Source: Pseudomonas orientalis (GTDB lineage Bacteria > Pseudomonadota > Gammaproteobacteria > Pseudomonadales > Pseudomonadaceae). Taken from it: a stretch of DNA of 64,000 bases. Position numbers and translations under genes: made by a program. The notes below the pieces were generated by a model. The model was given only the letters and a program-made list of their open reading frames with translations. It was not told where the DNA came from and searched no databases. Where the stretch lies: positions 4,648,501 through 4,712,500 of the forward strand of contig NZ_CP018049.1 in NCBI RefSeq assembly GCF_002934065.1, in the 5' to 3' direction. Below, one piece after another: positions 60,819-64,000 of the stretch; positions within the stretch are counted from its first letter, which is position 1, and the number at the start of each line of letters is the position of its first letter.

Positions 60819-61983
60819 GCTTGGCGTCCTGGACGGCAGGACGGGTATCTACCGTGGTAATCACCGACATGCCCGGCAGAATCGGGCCACCTTCATCGTG
60901 CTGATCGATCACGATCTTCACCGGAAAGCGCTGCACGATCTTGGTGAAATTGCCGGTGGCGTTGTCCGACGGCAGCAGCGCAAACACCGCCCCCGAGCCC
61001 GGCGAAAAACTCACCACATGCCCCGTGAGCTTGCGTCCCGAATAGCTGTCGACACTGATATCCACCGGTTGCCCGGCGCGCATATCGCGCAGTTGGGTTT
61101 CCTTGTAGTTGGCCACCACGTAGGCCTGGTGCAAAGGCACCACCGCCAGCAACGGCAGGCCCGGTGCGACGTACTGGCGCGTGCGCACCTTGCGCTGCCC
61201 CACCACCCCGTCGATCGGCGCGCGGATCAAGGTGTCTTCAAGCGCGTTGGTCGCCAGTTTCAACTGCGCCTCGGCCTGGCCGCGCCGGGCTATTTGCTGC
61301 TGGAGCGAGGCATCGGCCAATTGGCGCCGGGTAATGGCGACATTCAGCCGGGTTTCCTGCTGGCGTTGCATCGCCCGGGCAATTTCCACCGCAGCGCTGG
61401 CCTGGGTGTAACTGGCGGCTGCGCTTTCCAGACGCTGGGCGCTGGCGGCATGCTCACGGACCAGGCCTTCATAGCGACGCTGATCCAGACCGGCGCGGCG
61501 CAACTCCGCTCCCACACTGCGCGTGTGCGCCTCCGCCTGGGCAATGCCGGCCTTTTGTTGCGCGATCAGGCTGTCGGTGACTTGCAGGTTGGCCTGCTGG
61601 GCGGCAATCGAGGCTTGCGCTTCAGCCAACTCCGCACGGGCCTGGGCCAACCTCGCCTGGTAGTCACGGTCCTCGATGCGCACCAGCACATCGCCGGCCT
61701 TGACGGGCTGGTCATCCTCGACCAGCACCTGGGCCACGTAGCCCGATACCCGCGGACTGATGGGAATCCAGTCGGCGCGCACGTAGGCATCATCGGTCTG
61801 TTCCAGGTAGCGCCCGATGGTCATCCAATACACGCCGAACACCACTGCCGCGATCAATAAAACAGCACCACCGAGCAGGATCAGGTTGCGTTTGCGGCGT
61901 TGCTTGCGGTCGTGCATGAGTTGCTCGACCACCTGCTCCTGCTCATCCTGCACAGTGTTTTTTTCATCAACAGCGATATTCAT
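60811..61983 (-). CDS. HlyD-family periplasmic adaptor, EmrA-like
   Basis: The 390-aa membrane-fusion protein has a cytoplasmic N-tail and single anchor (LILLGGAVLLIAAVVFGVYWM). Split lipoyl halves follow (GYVAQVLVEDDQPVKAGDVLVRIED, DTLIRAPIDGVVGQRKVRTRQYVAPG) around a long helical hairpin. The beta-barrel ends the protein. It bridges the EmrB-like pump and the outer-membrane channel encoded just upstream (ATGA overlap at 61980-61983). Confidence 0.93.
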   Translation of the reverse strand: MNIAVDEKNTVQDEQEQVVEQLMHDRKQRRKRNLILLGGAVLLIAAVVFGVYWMTIGRYLEQTDDAYVRADWIPISPRVSGYVAQVLVEDDQPVKAGDVLVRIEDRDYQARLAQARAELAEAQASIAAQQANLQVTDSLIAQQKAGIAQAEAHTRSVGAELRRAGLDQRRYEGLVREHAASAQRLESAAASYTQASAAVEIARAMQRQQETRLNVAITRRQLADASLQQQIARRGQAEAQLKLATNALEDTLIRAPIDGVVGQRKVRTRQYVAPGLPLLAVVPLHQAYVVANYKETQLRDMRAGQPVDISVDSYSGRKLTGHVVSFSPGSGAVFALLPSDNATGNFTKIVQRFPVKIVIDQHDEGGPILPGMSVITTVDTRPAVQDAKHD

Positions 61984-63482
61984 GGCTGGGTACCGGAAGA
62001 ATTGACGGAAGCATGGGTAAGCGCAGCGGTCGGGGCCTGGCTGGAAGCGGACTGCCAGCCGCCGCCCAGGGCGCGAAACAGACTGATCTGGCGCTGCAGC
62101 AACTGGCCATCGGCGTCGGCGCGCGTGGCTTGCAGGCGGATCAGCTCACGCTCGCTGTCGAGCACGTCGAGAAAGTCGATGGAGCCGGCGTTGTAATTGA
62201 ACTGCGCGAGCCTGTAGGCGTGCTGACTGCTCTCCAGCGCCTGGCTCAGGGCGGCGTGGCGCTGGCGCTCGCCGTCGTACAACACCAGTGCCTGGCGCAC
62301 GTCCTTGAGGGCGTTGAGCACGCTGGCCTCGAATTGCGCGACCTGCACCTGCTCAAGCGCCCGGGCCTGGTTGACCCGTGCGCGATTGGCACGCCAGTTG
62401 GGGAACTGCCAGGTGATCAGCGGGCCGATGCCGAACATCACCGCGCTGCTGTCGCCCAGTTCATGGGTATTGATGGCCGAGGAAGACACTGATGCACCAA
62501 AGGTCACCTTGGGGTAAAGGTCGGCCTGGACGATATCCACTTGCAACGTGGACGCCTGCAAAGCCCGCTCGGCCTGACGAATATCGGGTCGGCGCGCCAG
62601 CAATTGCCAGCCATCCCCCACCGGCAGTGCGGCGGCGAGTTGCGGCACCACTTCGCAGGTCGCCGCGCCTGAGCCTTGCTCCAGGTCCGCCATGCCGGTC
62701 AGCATCGCCAGCTCGTACAGCGCGGCCCGGCGACGCGCCTCCAGCATCGGCAGCAAGGCCAGGGTTTCGCCTTGCAGTGCCTGCATGCGGCTGTATTCAA
62801 GATCTGTGACCACGCCTGCCTGACGCTGGCGGTCGGTGAGCGCCAGGCTGTGCCCGACCACTTCCAGCGAATGACGCTGCACCTTGGCGCGTGCGCCCAG
62901 GGCGCAGGCATTCACGTAGGCACGCGTGGTTTGCGCGGCAACCGTGATACGCAGCAGGTCTTCGGCGTCCTGAGCCGCCGCCGCCTGCACCTGCGCCCGT
63001 TCAATGCTGCGCTGGACCTGGCCCCACACATCCACCTGGTAAGCCAATTCGAAGCCTGGGTTGAAGGACCACTGCGACGGTGCGTGACTGTCGATGGCCT
63101 CGGCCAGGGTCTGATCGTCGGCCGTCTTGCCGTAAGCGGCGCCCAGTGAGGCCTGCGTGAACGGCCAACGCTCGGCGTCGGCCTGCATGATCCCGGCCAG
63201 CATCGATTGCACATGGGCCTGCGCCGCCGCCAGATCGCGATTGTGTTCCAACGCTTGCTGCACCAGCGCATCGAGCCTGGGGTCGTTGTACAACTGCCAC
63301 CAACGGTCGGGCAGCGCCTGGGCCGATACGCCTTGCGGCAGGCGGCTCAAGGCATCGATTCGCTGGGGATGCGATTGCGCCGGCGTATGGGCGATCCAGG
63401 AAGAACACCCCGCCAACCAGACAACCGCCGCGCCCAGGAGCGAAAGACGGCAGTGCCGCGCGGAAAAAGAAGGCGAACCCAT
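61980..63482 (-). CDS. Outer-membrane efflux lipoprotein, NodT/OprM type
   Basis: This 500-aa TolC-family channel has a lipoprotein signal with lipobox LAGC (about 23-26: VVWLAGCSSW). The duplicated OEP repeats include DRWWQLYNDPRLDALVQQALEHNRDLAAAQAHVQ and PVGDGWQLLARRPDIRQAERALQAS. I chose ATG at 63482 (MGSPSFSARHCRLSLLGAA) for its signal peptide; the open frame extends about 110 codons upstream without one. First structural gene of the efflux operon. Confidence 0.9.
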   Translation of the reverse strand: MGSPSFSARHCRLSLLGAAVVWLAGCSSWIAHTPAQSHPQRIDALSRLPQGVSAQALPDRWWQLYNDPRLDALVQQALEHNRDLAAAQAHVQSMLAGIMQADAERWPFTQASLGAAYGKTADDQTLAEAIDSHAPSQWSFNPGFELAYQVDVWGQVQRSIERAQVQAAAAQDAEDLLRITVAAQTTRAYVNACALGARAKVQRHSLEVVGHSLALTDRQRQAGVVTDLEYSRMQALQGETLALLPMLEARRRAALYELAMLTGMADLEQGSGAATCEVVPQLAAALPVGDGWQLLARRPDIRQAERALQASTLQVDIVQADLYPKVTFGASVSSSAINTHELGDSSAVMFGIGPLITWQFPNWRANRARVNQARALEQVQVAQFEASVLNALKDVRQALVLYDGERQRHAALSQALESSQHAYRLAQFNYNAGSIDFLDVLDSERELIRLQATRADADGQLLQRQISLFRALGGGWQSASSQAPTAALTHASVNSSGTQP

Positions 63483-63690
63483 CGCAGAAATCCAGAGTGC
63501 TAAGTAGAGACGCAGGTTAAGAGAGCGCAGCGCTGCGCATCTCCCGAGTTCCAGACAACCATCGTTTCGATTGGGACAACCTGCGTGCCACCGTTGAATC
63601 CTGAGCAACCGTCGGCCGCGCAGACGCAAACATGGCCCTGCGCAGCCGCGGGCCATGTCCAGTGGGAGGGGGGTGAACGCCGGGTGCGGC

Positions 63691-64000
63691 TCAGACCAGA
63701 CGGCAGTTGCTCGGTGTATAACCCATGGTGCGTTTGAACATCGCGGTAAAAGCGCTCGGGCTTTGGTAACCATGCTCCAGCGCCACTTCCAGAATGGACA
63801 CACCGCAGGCAAGGCGCTGCATGCTCAGCAGCAGCCGTGTACGCTTGCGCCACTCGCCGTAGCTCATGCCCAACTCTTTCTGGAACAGCCGAGCGAGGGT
63901 GCGCGAACTCATATTGAGTTGCACCGCCCAGCTCTCCAGTTTCGATTCCTGTGAAGGGTTGTCGATAAAGTCGGCGCACAGCGACTTGAGCCGCGGCTCA
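63691..64000 (-). CDS. AraC family regulator, C-terminal part (runs off the window)
   Basis: The frame is open to the right edge of the window, giving about 103 residues. Both AraC helix-turn-helix motifs are present: WAVQLNMSSRTLARLFQKEL and SILEVALEHGYQSPSAFTAMFKRTMGYTP. The stop is at 63691. It lies 208 bp upstream of the efflux operon on the same strand and probably controls it. The N-terminal domain, and so any ligand, is not visible. Confidence 0.87.
   Translation of the reverse strand, partial: EPRLKSLCADFIDNPSQESKLESWAVQLNMSSRTLARLFQKELGMSYGEWRKRTRLLLSMQRLACGVSILEVALEHGYQSPSAFTAMFKRTMGYTPSNCRLV

Noticed and set aside
63483..63812. N-terminal extension of the outer-membrane efflux gene
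   Set aside because: About 110 extra codons would precede the lipoprotein signal peptide and run into the AraC gene region; the ATG at 63482 gives a proper lipobox.

Overview
The window is about 60% GC and reads as a chromosomal segment of a Pseudomonas fluorescens-group bacterium. The evidence is the many GTGGGAGGGGGCTTGCCCCCGAT-type REP/REPIN repeats, a Pseudomonas-style gene complement (GcsR with gcvHPT, arcDABC, a YciO/ScpAB/RluB block) and a complete obafluorin-type biosynthetic cluster. No rRNA, tRNA, CRISPR array, insertion sequence or prophage was seen.

Layout. 0-10 kb: the end of an imelysin-like gene; a repeat field (a 468-bp dispersed repeat plus a 70-bp-period REP array); trkH; an AraC regulator; an Mpo1-like protein; an MFS transporter; arfB; aroP; and a 45-aa peptide gene followed by an M29-like metallopeptidase gene. 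9.7-10.3 kb: second copy of the 468-bp repeat. 10.3-16.3 kb: rluB, DUF1289, scpB, scpA, yciO and rnaM on the minus strand, then yciB and yciI on plus. 16.4-20.8 kb: a Cpx-like two-component operon with a Spy/CpxP-type protein between regulator and kinase, then a CoA transferase. 21-28 kb: arginine deiminase pathway arcD-arcA-arcB-arcC, with a second arcD paralogue transcribed divergently. 28-34.6 kb: the sigma-54 enhancer-binding protein gcsR and its probable target gcvH-gcvP-gcvT, with three 18-bp GcsR-like operators and a -24/-12 promoter. Then a cold-shock gene, an RDD protein and nadA.

37.4-58.5 kb: fifteen genes in the order expected for obaA to obaO of the obafluorin producer P. fluorescens ATCC 39502. 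A LuxR/LuxI pair with a lux box comes first. ObaD/E/F turn chorismate into p-aminophenylpyruvate. ObaC makes the nitro group. ObaH decarboxylates to the aldehyde. ObaG condenses it with L-threonine to the beta-hydroxy amino acid. ObaM/N/J/L make 2,3-dihydroxybenzoate, which is carried on ObaK. The NRPS ObaI (C-A-T-TE-A) joins the two parts and closes the beta-lactone with a thioesterase that has Cys1141 in place of serine. ObaO is a second threonyl-tRNA synthetase giving self-resistance. The cluster has no REP sequences, although REPs are frequent to its left.

58.5-64 kb: an SRPBCC protein and an AraC/outer-membrane factor/EmrA/EmrB tripartite efflux locus on the minus strand, cut off by the window end.

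The least explained signals are the 468-bp repeat, which folds as a three-way junction with three compensatory base-pair changes between its two copies, and the short peptide/M29-peptidase pair separated by a strong hairpin.
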